From Cellulophaga baltica (lineage in GTDB: Bacteria; Bacteroidota; Bacteroidia; Flavobacteriales; Flavobacteriaceae), in NCBI RefSeq assembly GCF_900102165.1, contig NZ_FNBD01000008.1:1-64000 (forward strand): 64,000 bases of DNA, in the 5' to 3' direction. Shown here one piece after another: positions 9,000 to 17,801 of this stretch. The first letter of the stretch is position 1. Each line of letters starts with the position of its first letter. A program made the translations under genes and the position numbers. The notes beneath the pieces were generated by a model that was not told the DNA's origin, searched no databases, and saw only the letters and a program-made list of their open reading frames with translations.

Positions 9000-9002
9000 A
9001 TT

Positions 9003-11735
9003 ATGAACTTTAAGAACCTAAGAGATTATCATGAGGCAACCTGGTTACAGTATGCAAGACATGATATGGAAGGGGTATATATTACCAAACCAGAAGACCC
9101 TACAACTATTGTCAATAGGTTTGGGGCATTAAAAGCGCTAGAAATAGAATTTGATAAAGGAGCTTTTAACAAAAAATCATTTGATGCCTCCGCCTATTTA
9201 GAAGAATGGTTTAATTCAAAACCTTTTGAATATTTTGGTATGCGAAGAGGTCATCATATGACTAAACTACCAGATAGTATGGCTAGGCAAGCTTTCAAAT
9301 ACCTTAACCTTGGTACTGGTGACATTAGTGACTTGAGTAACGTTTTGCCCTACCTATCTAATCTATCAGAACTTAAGCTTTCTTCTAATATAGCGCTTAC
9401 GTTAGGTAAAGGTTTTTCCAATCTTAGCAAGCTTAAAATCTTATCTATCCAAGCTAAAAATATAGAGGACATAGAAGAAATATGGGAATGCAGTAGCCTA
9501 GAACACCTTTCATTACGAATTACTGATTTAAGAAATATATCCACTAAAATAAATAAACTAAGACAGCTAAAGACACTTATCCTTTACGTTGAAGAGCTAG
9601 ATCAAATTGAAGCTGGTGTAGCGTTTACCCATATTGAAAATTTAGACCTACATACTCAAAAAAATATTAGTGCTATTCCTAATTCAATCTTTTCAACCTC
9701 TTTGAAAAAAATAGCGATTACCTCATACTTAATGGAAGGTGCTATTCAATTCCCAACAACACTTCAATTACCAAACCTCCAAGAGTTTACATTAAAACTC
9801 AAAACCTTAAAAGAGTTTCCTAGACTAGCTGCACCAGCATTAAAGAAACTAGATTTAAATCTGCCTTCTTGTGATTCCATTCTGCCAAAATTGTTTGAGT
9901 CCACTCAAATTGAGGATTTAATTTTACATACTAACCCAATTAAAGATGACATTAAACAACTTCCTTCTAAAGGGGTGAAAAGATATAATGGAGGTGTATT
10001 TCACACCTCTGAAGTAATGGATTTTGCAATATGGCCAGACTTAAACCAACTCAATATATCTGGTAACGGTGATTTCAAAATAAATATTTCTGATAACAAA
10101 CAGTTACAAAGACTTTTTATTAATGAAAACAATTTTTTAAAAACGATAGAACGTCTTCCTGAGAATATTGAAGAAATTTCTATAAATAAAGCAGAAAACT
10201 TATCGCATGTTCATTTAACAAGTAGCCTCAAATCCCTAAAAAGCCTAACTATAAAGAATTGTCCAAATTTATCTTCTATTAGTTTAAATGAAAAAGAACT
10301 GACAAACTTTTGTAGTTTATCCGTTGAAAATTGTGCTTCTTTAGAAAAACTTCCAATAGAAATCCTTTTAGTACCAGGACTCCATGTAAGGACTGCTGGT
10401 AATGCCGATTTATTAGTAAATACTGATTTTGTTAGAGACTATTCTAAACTACTCAAATATCTAGAAAAAGTAGACATACCCCGCGCTGCACTTTTAGCTC
10501 TTGGTTTTTGGATATTTAATCATACACGATTTGAAACTATTTCTAAAAAAATTAAGGAGAACACCCTCCTATTATTGGAATATTCGAATGATTTAATTTT
10601 TAATCTTATTCGCAAAAATGTTGCTTATTTAAACCCTAATAACGAAAGTTTTATTAATTTAAATACGGCAAGTTTAAAAGACCAAAAAATAGTTATTGTT
10701 GGAAATACTTTTGATACCAAAACAGTACTTAAAAGCAAGGCAAAAGAGTTAGGCCTAAAAAACACAACAAAAGTTAAGGACGCTGATTTCATTTTAATTG
10801 CTAAAAAATCTAAAATAAGTGCGGAATTAAAAAATACTGTAATACTGTTAACGGAAAAAGAATTACATGACAAACATGAAACAAAAAATCCAAAGTTTTT
10901 AAAACAGGAAGATACAACCGTTGAACATAAAGAAAGTCTCAGACAAATTCTATGGTCTACTGACCCTGATACAGAGTTAATGGCACTAGAGATGATGAAA
11001 AATGGAGGCTTGCCAGACGAAGTTATTGGAGAATGTATTGCTATTGCAAAAACTTCTATGAATGCCAATGTAAAAGCAAAATATAAATCTTTTTTAAAAG
11101 GTCAGGTCTCTGGGGAAATTTTTAAATTAGTGAGTAAAAACGTTAGGTTTAATTTAGATAATAGTCCCTTTTGGAAATTACACTATGAATTCCCCAAAGA
11201 ATTATTAGGTAAGCTTGCCGCTGCACTGTATAAGAGAACCGGTAAATTTTGGGCGGACACATTAAACTTTAATCCAAATGATTTGGAAATACGAATGGAG
11301 ATTGTTCAAAATATACTAATCCCTAAAGTTATTGAACGGCCACATTACATACAGTTTCCATATAACCTAAAGAATGAAGAGCTTAAGGTTCTATTAGATT
11401 TGCCAGAAGTAAAAGGAAAACTTAAAAGACTCAATATAAGCTCTATTGAGAAAGATTTACCAAAAGAATTAGGAAATCATATATCACTCAAAGAATTAAT
11501 CATTAACGGTGAGTTTATGGCTACTGAAATGCCTAAAGCAATCTTTAAATTAAAGAGGCTTAGTCATTTAAAAATTAACGCAACTGTACTCAGTTCCGTG
11601 GATGACAAAATTTCTGAACTGAAAGAGCTAAAGGAAATAATTATCTATAATAAAATTCCAATTTCGATATCTGATGAATTACGTAAATTACCTAAAATAA
11701 AAAGAATGTATTTTTCTGGAAAAGTAAAAGAATAA
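9003..11735 (+). CDS. Large leucine-rich-repeat protein with BRCT-like domain
   Basis: A 910-residue soluble protein, third in the vWA/MoxR operon. Residues about 95-475 form an irregular leucine-rich repeat array (for example LPYLSNLSELKLSSN and LKSLKSLTIKNCPNL). Residues about 558-625 look BRCT-like (LKDQKIVIVGNTF, then a DADFILIA strand). About 640-720 is helical and may be HEAT-like (STDPDTELMALEMMKNGG). A second LRR block runs from about 790 to 905. There is no signal peptide or membrane segment. It may be the sensor or substrate adaptor of the ATPase pair; that role is inferred only from position. The LRR family is clear, while the BRCT call is a fold guess. Confidence 0.75.
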   Translation: MNFKNLRDYHEATWLQYARHDMEGVYITKPEDPTTIVNRFGALKALEIEFDKGAFNKKSFDASAYLEEWFNSKPFEYFGMRRGHHMTKLPDSMARQAFKYLNLGTGDISDLSNVLPYLSNLSELKLSSNIALTLGKGFSNLSKLKILSIQAKNIEDIEEIWECSSLEHLSLRITDLRNISTKINKLRQLKTLILYVEELDQIEAGVAFTHIENLDLHTQKNISAIPNSIFSTSLKKIAITSYLMEGAIQFPTTLQLPNLQEFTLKLKTLKEFPRLAAPALKKLDLNLPSCDSILPKLFESTQIEDLILHTNPIKDDIKQLPSKGVKRYNGGVFHTSEVMDFAIWPDLNQLNISGNGDFKINISDNKQLQRLFINENNFLKTIERLPENIEEISINKAENLSHVHLTSSLKSLKSLTIKNCPNLSSISLNEKELTNFCSLSVENCASLEKLPIEILLVPGLHVRTAGNADLLVNTDFVRDYSKLLKYLEKVDIPRAALLALGFWIFNHTRFETISKKIKENTLLLLEYSNDLIFNLIRKNVAYLNPNNESFINLNTASLKDQKIVIVGNTFDTKTVLKSKAKELGLKNTTKVKDADFILIAKKSKISAELKNTVILLTEKELHDKHETKNPKFLKQEDTTVEHKESLRQILWSTDPDTELMALEMMKNGGLPDEVIGECIAIAKTSMNANVKAKYKSFLKGQVSGEIFKLVSKNVRFNLDNSPFWKLHYEFPKELLGKLAAALYKRTGKFWADTLNFNPNDLEIRMEIVQNILIPKVIERPHYIQFPYNLKNEELKVLLDLPEVKGKLKRLNISSIEKDLPKELGNHISLKELIINGEFMATEMPKAIFKLKRLSHLKINATVLSSVDDKISELKELKEIIIYNKIPISISDELRKLPKIKRMYFSGKVKE

Positions 11736-11740
11736 ACCAA

Positions 11741-12139
11741 ATGGAATTTGACCGAACAGGAATTATATTATACACTGTTGCCTATAAAGAGTGTGTTGTT
11801 TTTTACGAAAAAATACTAGGGCTAACCAAACTATTTGAAACCACAGCGTTGACATGTTTTGAATTTGGAGGCTCTTATTTAATGGTTGAATTAGACACTG
11901 CCCAAGATGGTCAAAAAACGGCAGAAGAACGTACTAGGACCTGTTTACGCATGAATGTGCCCAATGTAAGCGCGCTTGCAGAGAAATTGATAGCAAAAGA
12001 TATTGTGGTAGATTATCAAGAACATTCATGGGGCACTATTGCTAAGTTTCATGATCCCGATGGTAATTTATGTGCTTTTAAAGACAGTAAAATGTTTGAG
12101 GCACAAATTTCAGCATTCAAAAAAGAGCACGGCCACTAG
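11741..12139 (+). CDS. VOC (glyoxalase/bleomycin-resistance) family protein
   Basis: A 132-residue vicinal-oxygen-chelate protein with the usual paired beta-alpha-beta-beta-beta units: an opening strand then VVFYEKILGLTKLFE, and the terminal FHDPDGNLCAFKD with the glutamate position replaced by phenylalanine-lysine-aspartate. The family includes glyoxalases, dioxygenases and antibiotic-binding proteins, and this member cannot be placed more precisely. It starts five bases after the LRR gene, so it is probably on the same transcript, although it is not an obvious part of the MoxR system. Cytosolic, intact and of normal length. Confidence 0.8.
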   Translation: MEFDRTGIILYTVAYKECVVFYEKILGLTKLFETTALTCFEFGGSYLMVELDTAQDGQKTAEERTRTCLRMNVPNVSALAEKLIAKDIVVDYQEHSWGTIAKFHDPDGNLCAFKDSKMFEAQISAFKKEHGH

Positions 12140-12181
12140 AAAACACCAAGCTCTAATTCTTAACGGACATTCAGCAAAAAA

Positions 12182-12829
12182 ATGAAAATATATGCGCTTA
12201 GCGGACTTGGAGCAGATGAACAAGTTTTCAATGCTTTAACGCTTGACTATGAATTAATTCCTATTTTATGGTTAACTCCAAAAAGCAATGAAGCTATCAC
12301 AGCCTATGCCCAAAGGCTAATAACTAACTACAAAATAGGAGCAACTCGTGACTTTGGTATTTTAGGCGTAAGCTTTGGTGGTCTCATTGCTACAGAAATT
12401 AGCCAACTAACTACCCCTAAATTCACCCTACTTATTTCCTCCTTGGAAACAAAAAATGAATTAAATGGCTTCTTAAAACTAATAGGCAAATCTAAATTAC
12501 TAACACGAATCCCAGAACGCTTATTTAAACCTCCAAAAGTTATAGCTCATTACATGTTTGGTACCGATAAGAAAGAGCTCCTAGACGCTATTATTGACGA
12601 TACCGATTTAACATTTACCAAGTGGGCAATTCTAAAATTGTTAAATTGGAATAACGAAACAAAAATTCCTAATTTGATTAAAATTGGTGGAACAAAAGAT
12701 AAAGTACTCCCTCCGAAAGGAACCAATACCATTTTAATTGAAAATGGTGAACACTTTATGATTGTAGATCGCGCTAAAGAAATAAGCCATATCATAAACA
12801 AAGCGCTCAAAACTTATCAATTTAAATAA
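12182..12829 (+). CDS. Small alpha/beta hydrolase
   Basis: A 215-residue cytosolic alpha/beta hydrolase without a signal peptide. The opening strand IYALSGLGADEQVF supplies an oxyanion-hole loop. The nucleophile elbow is GVSFGG at about residues 60-65, the acid probably lies in GGTKDKVLPP and the histidine in NGEHFMI near the C-terminus. It resembles short bacteroidal hydrolases of unknown substrate. It follows the VOC gene by 42 bases and probably ends that transcription unit. The complete triad suggests an active enzyme. Confidence 0.8.
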   Translation: MKIYALSGLGADEQVFNALTLDYELIPILWLTPKSNEAITAYAQRLITNYKIGATRDFGILGVSFGGLIATEISQLTTPKFTLLISSLETKNELNGFLKLIGKSKLLTRIPERLFKPPKVIAHYMFGTDKKELLDAIIDDTDLTFTKWAILKLLNWNNETKIPNLIKIGGTKDKVLPPKGTNTILIENGEHFMIVDRAKEISHIINKALKTYQFK

Positions 12830-13006
12830 TTTCCATAATACGGCAGAAACCACTTCATGCTATATTCTATAGTAGTACACACCTTTCTTTAAAATAAATC
12901 CCCTATATTTAATATGATTACCATAAAGTAAGATTACAACGATCACCTAACCTAAACTATAGCTAAGTTACCATAACATAGTCAAAACGAATTTTAAATT
13001 CTTCCC

Positions 13007-14167
13007 ATGAAAAACCTTTATTTTGTACTCCTAGTATCGCTATTAATTTCTTGCAATTCTAAAAAAAAGAAAGACCTCACGAATACCGAAGATGGCAGGC
13101 CATCACTGAGTCAAATATTCTCAGAATTTGATGCAGATAAAGATGGAAAACTATCTAGAGCTGAAGTTAATGGTCCGTTAGCAGATGATTTTGATGCTAT
13201 TGATACCAATCAAGATGGGTTTTTAAGTGAAACCGAATTAACGGCTGCCCCAGGACCAAAATATGAAGAGGAGCAAATCATAGATAAGAGTGAAATTAAT
13301 ACGACTATAAAAACCTTGGCCATCAATACGGAGTATTTTATTCAAGATAATATTATTGGTGACATCACTCAAGAAAAAATAACCTTATCCGGAATAGAAA
13401 CGCTGTGCTATGTGATAAAAACTCATTCTCAAGCTACAGAACACCAAATGGGACCTTGGTGTCCCCGTCATATAGAAGACGGAATGGAAAAAGGAGGATT
13501 ATGGTTCAAAGATGATAAGGTATACGATGTCTCTGGGCATTTTATAGCCCAACTTGATGAATTTTATAGTGATGATAAGTGGAAGCTATACCGAGAAGAT
13601 GGTACGGTAAAATATACAGAAACGGAAGAGGCTTGTTTAGCTGCGGCAAAACCTGATGTGGAAGAGGCATATAACAATTACTGTGTGGAATGTTTGCCAG
13701 AATATTTTAAAGATCAGGTGACGACATTTTTCATTCCCGTAAAACCAGTATATTTAAATACATCACAAAACTTAGGAAGAACAGGAATAGGAATTGCTTT
13801 TAATGGTGTAAATTTTGATCCACCAGCACCCACTCATGCTATACTAGCCGCACATACCATTGCTCCTTTAGATGATCATGGAGGGCATGTAAATCCGCAT
13901 GGAGGCTATCATTACCACGCCGTGGCTGGAGGTACAAAAGAAATTGAGCAACCAGACGTACATGCCCCAATTGTTGGTTATGCAATTGATGGGTTTGGTA
14001 TCTATGCCTTAAAAGATAAAAATAATCATCTAGCAGCGGACCTTGATGAATGTGGTGGGCATTCTGATGCGGTAAGAGGTTATCATTACCATGCTGGTGC
14101 CGTAGGAGATAATCAAATTATTAAATGCTTACACGGCTTACCGGGATACACGCAAGTACAAGAGTAA
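13007..14167 (+). CDS. YHYH-domain lipoprotein with EF-hand pair
   Basis: A 386-residue predicted lipoprotein (lipobox LISC, cysteine 16). After it comes a calcium-binding EF-hand pair, with loops FDADKDGKLSRAE and IDTNQDGFLSETE at about 38-75. The rest is a YHYH domain, with HGGYHYHAVAGG and a second GYHYHAGAVGD, plus GYAIDGFGIYAL between them. Several cysteines (MGPWCPRH, CVECLPEYF) may pair in the envelope. YHYH domains have no established activity; the histidine clusters suggest metal binding, which is inference. A second YHYH protein without EF-hands is at 41911. No clear operon partner. Confidence 0.85.
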   Translation: MKNLYFVLLVSLLISCNSKKKKDLTNTEDGRPSLSQIFSEFDADKDGKLSRAEVNGPLADDFDAIDTNQDGFLSETELTAAPGPKYEEEQIIDKSEINTTIKTLAINTEYFIQDNIIGDITQEKITLSGIETLCYVIKTHSQATEHQMGPWCPRHIEDGMEKGGLWFKDDKVYDVSGHFIAQLDEFYSDDKWKLYREDGTVKYTETEEACLAAAKPDVEEAYNNYCVECLPEYFKDQVTTFFIPVKPVYLNTSQNLGRTGIGIAFNGVNFDPPAPTHAILAAHTIAPLDDHGGHVNPHGGYHYHAVAGGTKEIEQPDVHAPIVGYAIDGFGIYALKDKNNHLAADLDECGGHSDAVRGYHYHAGAVGDNQIIKCLHGLPGYTQVQE

Positions 14168-14238
14168 ATAAAAGGATGCTAAACTATGTTGCGCATAACT
14201 AGTAAAAGTCTTAAAATACAGAACACGGAGTATCTACC

Positions 14239-14898
14239 ATGAAAAAGTTTACATCTTATATCTCGTTATTAAAAAAAGTAGCTGTTTTTTTATTAGGATT
14301 TTTATTTTTTGCAGTTTTTCTAATGGGAGTTAACATTGTTTTTTTTCAAGAAGAAGACAATTATATGCTGGGAGGTATTATTATTTGTGCCTTGGCGCTT
14401 TATGTTGGCTGTTACCTTTTAGTAACTGAAGACCAAATGTATTTGCTTAATTTTGGATTGATAGGTTTTGGACTTGCTGCATTAATTAATTACATTAATC
14501 CCGGGGGCTTTGAAGGTATAGCCAGAAATGCTTGGTACAAAAATAATGACCCCTTTATTCCCTACCAAAGCATAAAACCTGTTCAAATAAAAGCTGATGT
14601 AGAAAAATGCCAATTGTACAAATATGGCACGTTTTACTCCGGAACAGATACGATCACTAGATATAGAGAGGGAGAAGACGATTACGAAATGATCAATACT
14701 GAGTATGAAGGAAAACCGATAAAACTCTTATGGCTAGATGATTGTTCCTACCATAAAATTCTAGAAAAAGGGCTTGTACTTTCCTATATTCGGATGGGAG
14801 ATTTTGAGGGCCAACACTATACGATTCATTCTTTGTATTTGGATCAAAGTAGTGAACCTAAAACTAGAATTGTACAACCTGTAGCCACTACACCTTAA
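14239..14898 (+). CDS. Hypothetical membrane protein
   Basis: A 219-residue protein I do not recognise. Four hydrophobic stretches at about 9-31, 40-58, 61-66 and 70-85 place the N-terminal part in the membrane. The remaining 120 residues are soluble, with a motif LLWLDDCSYHKILEKG near residue 155 and WLDD/CSYH features that look enzyme-neutral. It lies 72 bases after the YHYH gene and 11 bases before the next gene, which suggests it forms an operon with the putative peptidase downstream. Function unknown; the frame is intact. Confidence 0.6.
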   Translation: MKKFTSYISLLKKVAVFLLGFLFFAVFLMGVNIVFFQEEDNYMLGGIIICALALYVGCYLLVTEDQMYLLNFGLIGFGLAALINYINPGGFEGIARNAWYKNNDPFIPYQSIKPVQIKADVEKCQLYKYGTFYSGTDTITRYREGEDDYEMINTEYEGKPIKLLWLDDCSYHKILEKGLVLSYIRMGDFEGQHYTIHSLYLDQSSEPKTRIVQPVATTP

Positions 14899-14908
14899 AA
14901 AATTCCTA

Positions 14909-15709
14909 TTGAAGCATTTCTTTACTATTACACTGCAAATTATACTCTTTACCCTTCTAACGGTTATCACTCAAATTGGAGGCCTTATTTATATATTTAG
15001 CCTTATCATTTCAAAGAAATGGCGTATACCGGTAAAATTTAAAACGGCAGCTATTTTTTTAGGGCTATACTTAATGGCTACCCTGCTTCTGGTTCCTATA
15101 ATTGCGCCACTTTTTGGGCGTGAAAAAATAGTAAATTCAGAAAAAATTCGCCCTACCAACTATATGACTGTATTGCTCAATAGAAATTATGTAGTTCCTG
15201 AACTTAATAAACTTTTGCTTCACACAGCTACAGCATTAGCAGATACTCCTATTAAAATTAGCTATTTAGATGCCAATTTTCCCTTTCTAAATAAATTTCC
15301 TCTCCTCCCCCATTTAAGTCATAATGATGGCAAAAAAATAGATCTAAGTTTGGTGTACGAAACTCCCGAGGGCATTATTGTAAACCAGAAAAAATCAGTG
15401 AGCGGCTATGGAGCTTTTGTAGCTCCTAAACCTGAAGAATACAACCAAATAGAGAACTGTTTGACCAACGGTTATTTTCAATATGATTATCCAAAATACC
15501 TGACTTTAGGCAGTATTAATGCTTCTCTTGTATTCTCTGAAAAAGGCACAAAGGAACTAATGCAAGCCATACTACAAAATGAAACCTTAGGAAAATTATT
15601 TATAGAACCCCATTTAAAAACCCGAATGGATTTAAAGCATAAAAAAATACGGTATCATGGCTGTAGGGCTGTGAGGCATGATGACCACATTCACATACAA
15701 TTAAAGTAG
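14909..15709 (+). CDS. Putative LAS-type (VanX/MepA-like) peptidase with membrane anchor
   Basis: A 266-residue protein starting with TTG, 11 bases after its neighbour. Two hydrophobic helices occupy residues 5-35 and 46-70, and the rest would face the periplasm. Two motifs fit LAS-superfamily zinc peptidases: SHNDGKKIDL (H-x6-D) and the C-terminal DDHIHIQLK (H-x-H). In that superfamily these residues bind zinc in D-Ala-D-Ala and murein endopeptidases. The stretch between them contains a cysteine pair. The fold assignment comes from motifs only and overall similarity to known members is low, so the cell-wall role is inference. Confidence 0.55.
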   Translation: MKHFFTITLQIILFTLLTVITQIGGLIYIFSLIISKKWRIPVKFKTAAIFLGLYLMATLLLVPIIAPLFGREKIVNSEKIRPTNYMTVLLNRNYVVPELNKLLLHTATALADTPIKISYLDANFPFLNKFPLLPHLSHNDGKKIDLSLVYETPEGIIVNQKKSVSGYGAFVAPKPEEYNQIENCLTNGYFQYDYPKYLTLGSINASLVFSEKGTKELMQAILQNETLGKLFIEPHLKTRMDLKHKKIRYHGCRAVRHDDHIHIQLK

Positions 15710-15847
15710 GAGCTGTACTCCGTAGGATAAAAAGATAGGCCTATACTACTACGAGGGGCCATATCCTTAAGTAGGCAAAAAAATGCTAATAATGTTCAGC
15801 AACTAGTTAAACAATAGCAACCTTAAACTATATAAACGAATCTAAAA

Positions 15848-16178
15848 ATGAAATCAATTACCGTCTTTATTTTTAGTATAATTCTAGGATTAATTATTGG
15901 ATATGTGGCAACGAAAAACTACTATCAGGAAAAGATTGATCCCGCTGAAACCATTCATCAACAACAAGAAAAATTAGTGGAAACCTTTCAACAAATAGAT
16001 GACTATTTTAAAAAAATACAAGAAGGTACTGAAATTATTTTAAGTGATAAAAAAAGCCATTAAAGCGTATAGCGATAGTTTTAAAGGAGGTGATTGTTTT
16101 AGCGTCACTTCTAAGTTGTACGAAAATGGTTATTTAGAGGTTAAAGAGCGAAATTGTAAAGAGGTAAATATTCTCTAG
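15848..16178 (+). pseudogene. Small secreted/membrane protein gene with an A7 frameshift
   Basis: The ATG at 15848 opens a 71-residue product: an N-terminal helix (about 4-22) then a helical, coiled-coil-like stretch with QQQEKLVETFQQIDDYFKKI. It stops at 16063 just after a run of seven A residues (16049-16055). If one A is skipped the frame continues as KAIKAYSDSFKGGDCFSVTS and YENGYLEVKERNC to a stop at 16176-16178. The tail is clearly coding in character, so the intact gene would make about 110 residues. The run may be a mutation, a sequencing error or a slippage site. Family unknown. Confidence 0.55.
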
Positions 16179-16343
16179 AAGTATCAAAACGTAAATTTTT
16201 AAAAAGTAAGAACGGCGTCGCTTTTATTATTCCCTGAAAAATAGGCCATTCACCATTAGAAGCTTATTACTTGATTAGTCTATAACATTTTGAGATGCAT
16301 ACGGTACTTTTCGTAGGTTTTCTGCAAATAGTTTGCTATATAT

Positions 16344-16351
16344 TATATTTG
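16344..16351 (+). promoter_or_regulatory. Possible -7 promoter element before the SDR gene
   Basis: TATATTTG matches the Bacteroidota -7 consensus TAnnTTTG exactly and lies about 80 bases upstream of the SDR start. No good -33 TTG is present at 17-23 bases upstream, so the call is tentative. Confidence 0.35.
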
Positions 16352-16430
16352 TAAAAAACGAAAAAGGATTCACCTTGAGGATTCTTTTAAGTTTTATACT
16401 AAAAATAAATTCTACTAGAAGCTAAAACAT

Positions 16431-17201
16431 ATGAAAAACAGTACTAAATTATCTGGGAAAAATGTTCTAATCACTGCTGGCGCACAAGGTATTGGCGAGG
16501 CAATTACAAAACATTTTATTGATAGCGGAGCCAATGTAGCTATCCATTATTTTTCTAGTGCAGAAACCGCTAACCAATTGACAGAATATGCAACGAGCAA
16601 AGGGCAAAAAGCGATAGCTATCAGTGGCGATTTGACAAAAGAAGCAGATGCGAATGCCTTGGTTGCTAAAACAGTAGAAGCCTTAGGTAGTTTAGATATC
16701 CTAATTAATAACGCTGGATCTTTAGTAGCGCGTAGAATGTTAAACGAAATGGAAGCCGAATTTTGGCATAAAGTAATGGATATTAACCTTACTTCTATGA
16801 TGTTTGTTACTAAAGCAGCTGCTCCTCACCTAGCTAAAAATGAAGCGAGTAGTGTGGTAAATTTAGCATCACTCGCCGGCCGTAAAGGTGGGCATCCTGG
16901 ATCATTAGCTTATTCTACTAGTAAAGGAGCTATATTAACCTTTACGCGTGCGCTTTCTGCAGAATTAGGACCTCAAGGTACTCGTGTAAATGCAGTTGCT
17001 CCTGGGCTTATTCTAGGAACATCATTTCATAATACACATACCACAAAAGAATCTGCCGCAGTAACAACGGCAGGCATTCCTATTCAACGTGCAGGAAATG
17101 CAGACGATGTGGCTAGAGCCGTTATTTACTTAGCTTCAGAATTTGATGGTTTCATTACTGGTGCCACTTTAGACATCAATGGTGGTGTCTATAATATGTA
17201 A
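16431..17201 (+). CDS. Short-chain dehydrogenase/reductase (SDR)
   Basis: A 256-residue classical SDR oxidoreductase. The NAD(P)-binding motif is TAGAQGIG (glycine-rich, one residue shifted from the usual TGxxxGIG) near residues 14-21. The structural NNAG motif and the catalytic YSTSKG are present, followed by PGLILGTSF. It has the normal length and no signal peptide. The next gene, 111 bases downstream, resembles an L-fucose mutarotase, so a sugar-related substrate is possible but not shown. Several SDRs occur in the window; this one is intact. Confidence 0.85.
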   Translation: MKNSTKLSGKNVLITAGAQGIGEAITKHFIDSGANVAIHYFSSAETANQLTEYATSKGQKAIAISGDLTKEADANALVAKTVEALGSLDILINNAGSLVARRMLNEMEAEFWHKVMDINLTSMMFVTKAAAPHLAKNEASSVVNLASLAGRKGGHPGSLAYSTSKGAILTFTRALSAELGPQGTRVNAVAPGLILGTSFHNTHTTKESAAVTTAGIPIQRAGNADDVARAVIYLASEFDGFITGATLDINGGVYNM

Positions 17202-17312
17202 TAGACAATAACAGCTCCGTATTTCATAATACACGGCCTGTAAAATAGAAAAGACAAGTAACGACGACACAGCGTATCTTTTCTGCTTAATTCATTTTTA
17301 AAAATAAAATAT

Positions 17313-17747
17313 ATGCTAAAGACACCAGTAATTCACCCTACAATAATGGAAGCGCTTGCACGTTCTGGGCATTTTGCTCAGGTAGTTATTGCAGATGGGA
17401 ATTTGCCTGTTGGTGCTATGACCGGTCCTAATTCTACTATGGTACATTTAAATTTTCGCCCGGGATTGTTAGATGCGCTTACGGTTCTTGAAGGTATTTT
17501 AGAAGTATGTCCTATTCAAGGGGCTATCGTTATGGAAAAACCTGCAGAAGCTAACGCAGAAATACATGATGCCTATAAGCAGCTTTTAGGAGATGTAACG
17601 TGGGAGGCTATGGAACGCTGGGCCTTCTATGATAAAATAAGAGAACCTGCTACTACATTGATTATTCAAACAGGTGAACAGCGTCGTTTTGCTAATTTAA
17701 TTTTAACGGTTGGGGTGGTAAAAATGGCGGAAGAAAGTAATTTTTAA
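17313..17747 (+). CDS. RbsD/FucU-family sugar mutarotase
   Basis: A 144-residue protein of the RbsD/FucU family, which interconverts anomers of sugars such as L-fucose. The opening MLKTPVIHPTIMEALARSGH has the conserved HP-I and GH segments, and VVIADGNLPV is the next family block. The conserved terminal stretch RFANLILTVGVVKM is recognisable. FucU-type proteins have this length, slightly longer than RbsD. The upstream SDR may act on the same sugar, an inference from position. A bidirectional terminator follows, separating it from the convergent catalase gene. Confidence 0.8.
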   Translation: MLKTPVIHPTIMEALARSGHFAQVVIADGNLPVGAMTGPNSTMVHLNFRPGLLDALTVLEGILEVCPIQGAIVMEKPAEANAEIHDAYKQLLGDVTWEAMERWAFYDKIREPATTLIIQTGEQRRFANLILTVGVVKMAEESNF

Positions 17748-17756
17748 GCATAAAAA

Positions 17757-17791
17757 AAGCCTAGAGATTTTGAAAGAATTTCTCTAGGCTT
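17757..17791. terminator. Hairpin between fucU-like and catalase genes
   Basis: An 11-bp perfect stem (AAGCCTAGAGA paired with TCTCTAGGCTT) with a 13-base loop lies between two convergent genes. The plus-strand side is preceded by an A-run and the other flank is AT-rich, so it can serve both directions. Confidence 0.7.
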
Positions 17792-17801
17792 ATATTATAA
17801 T

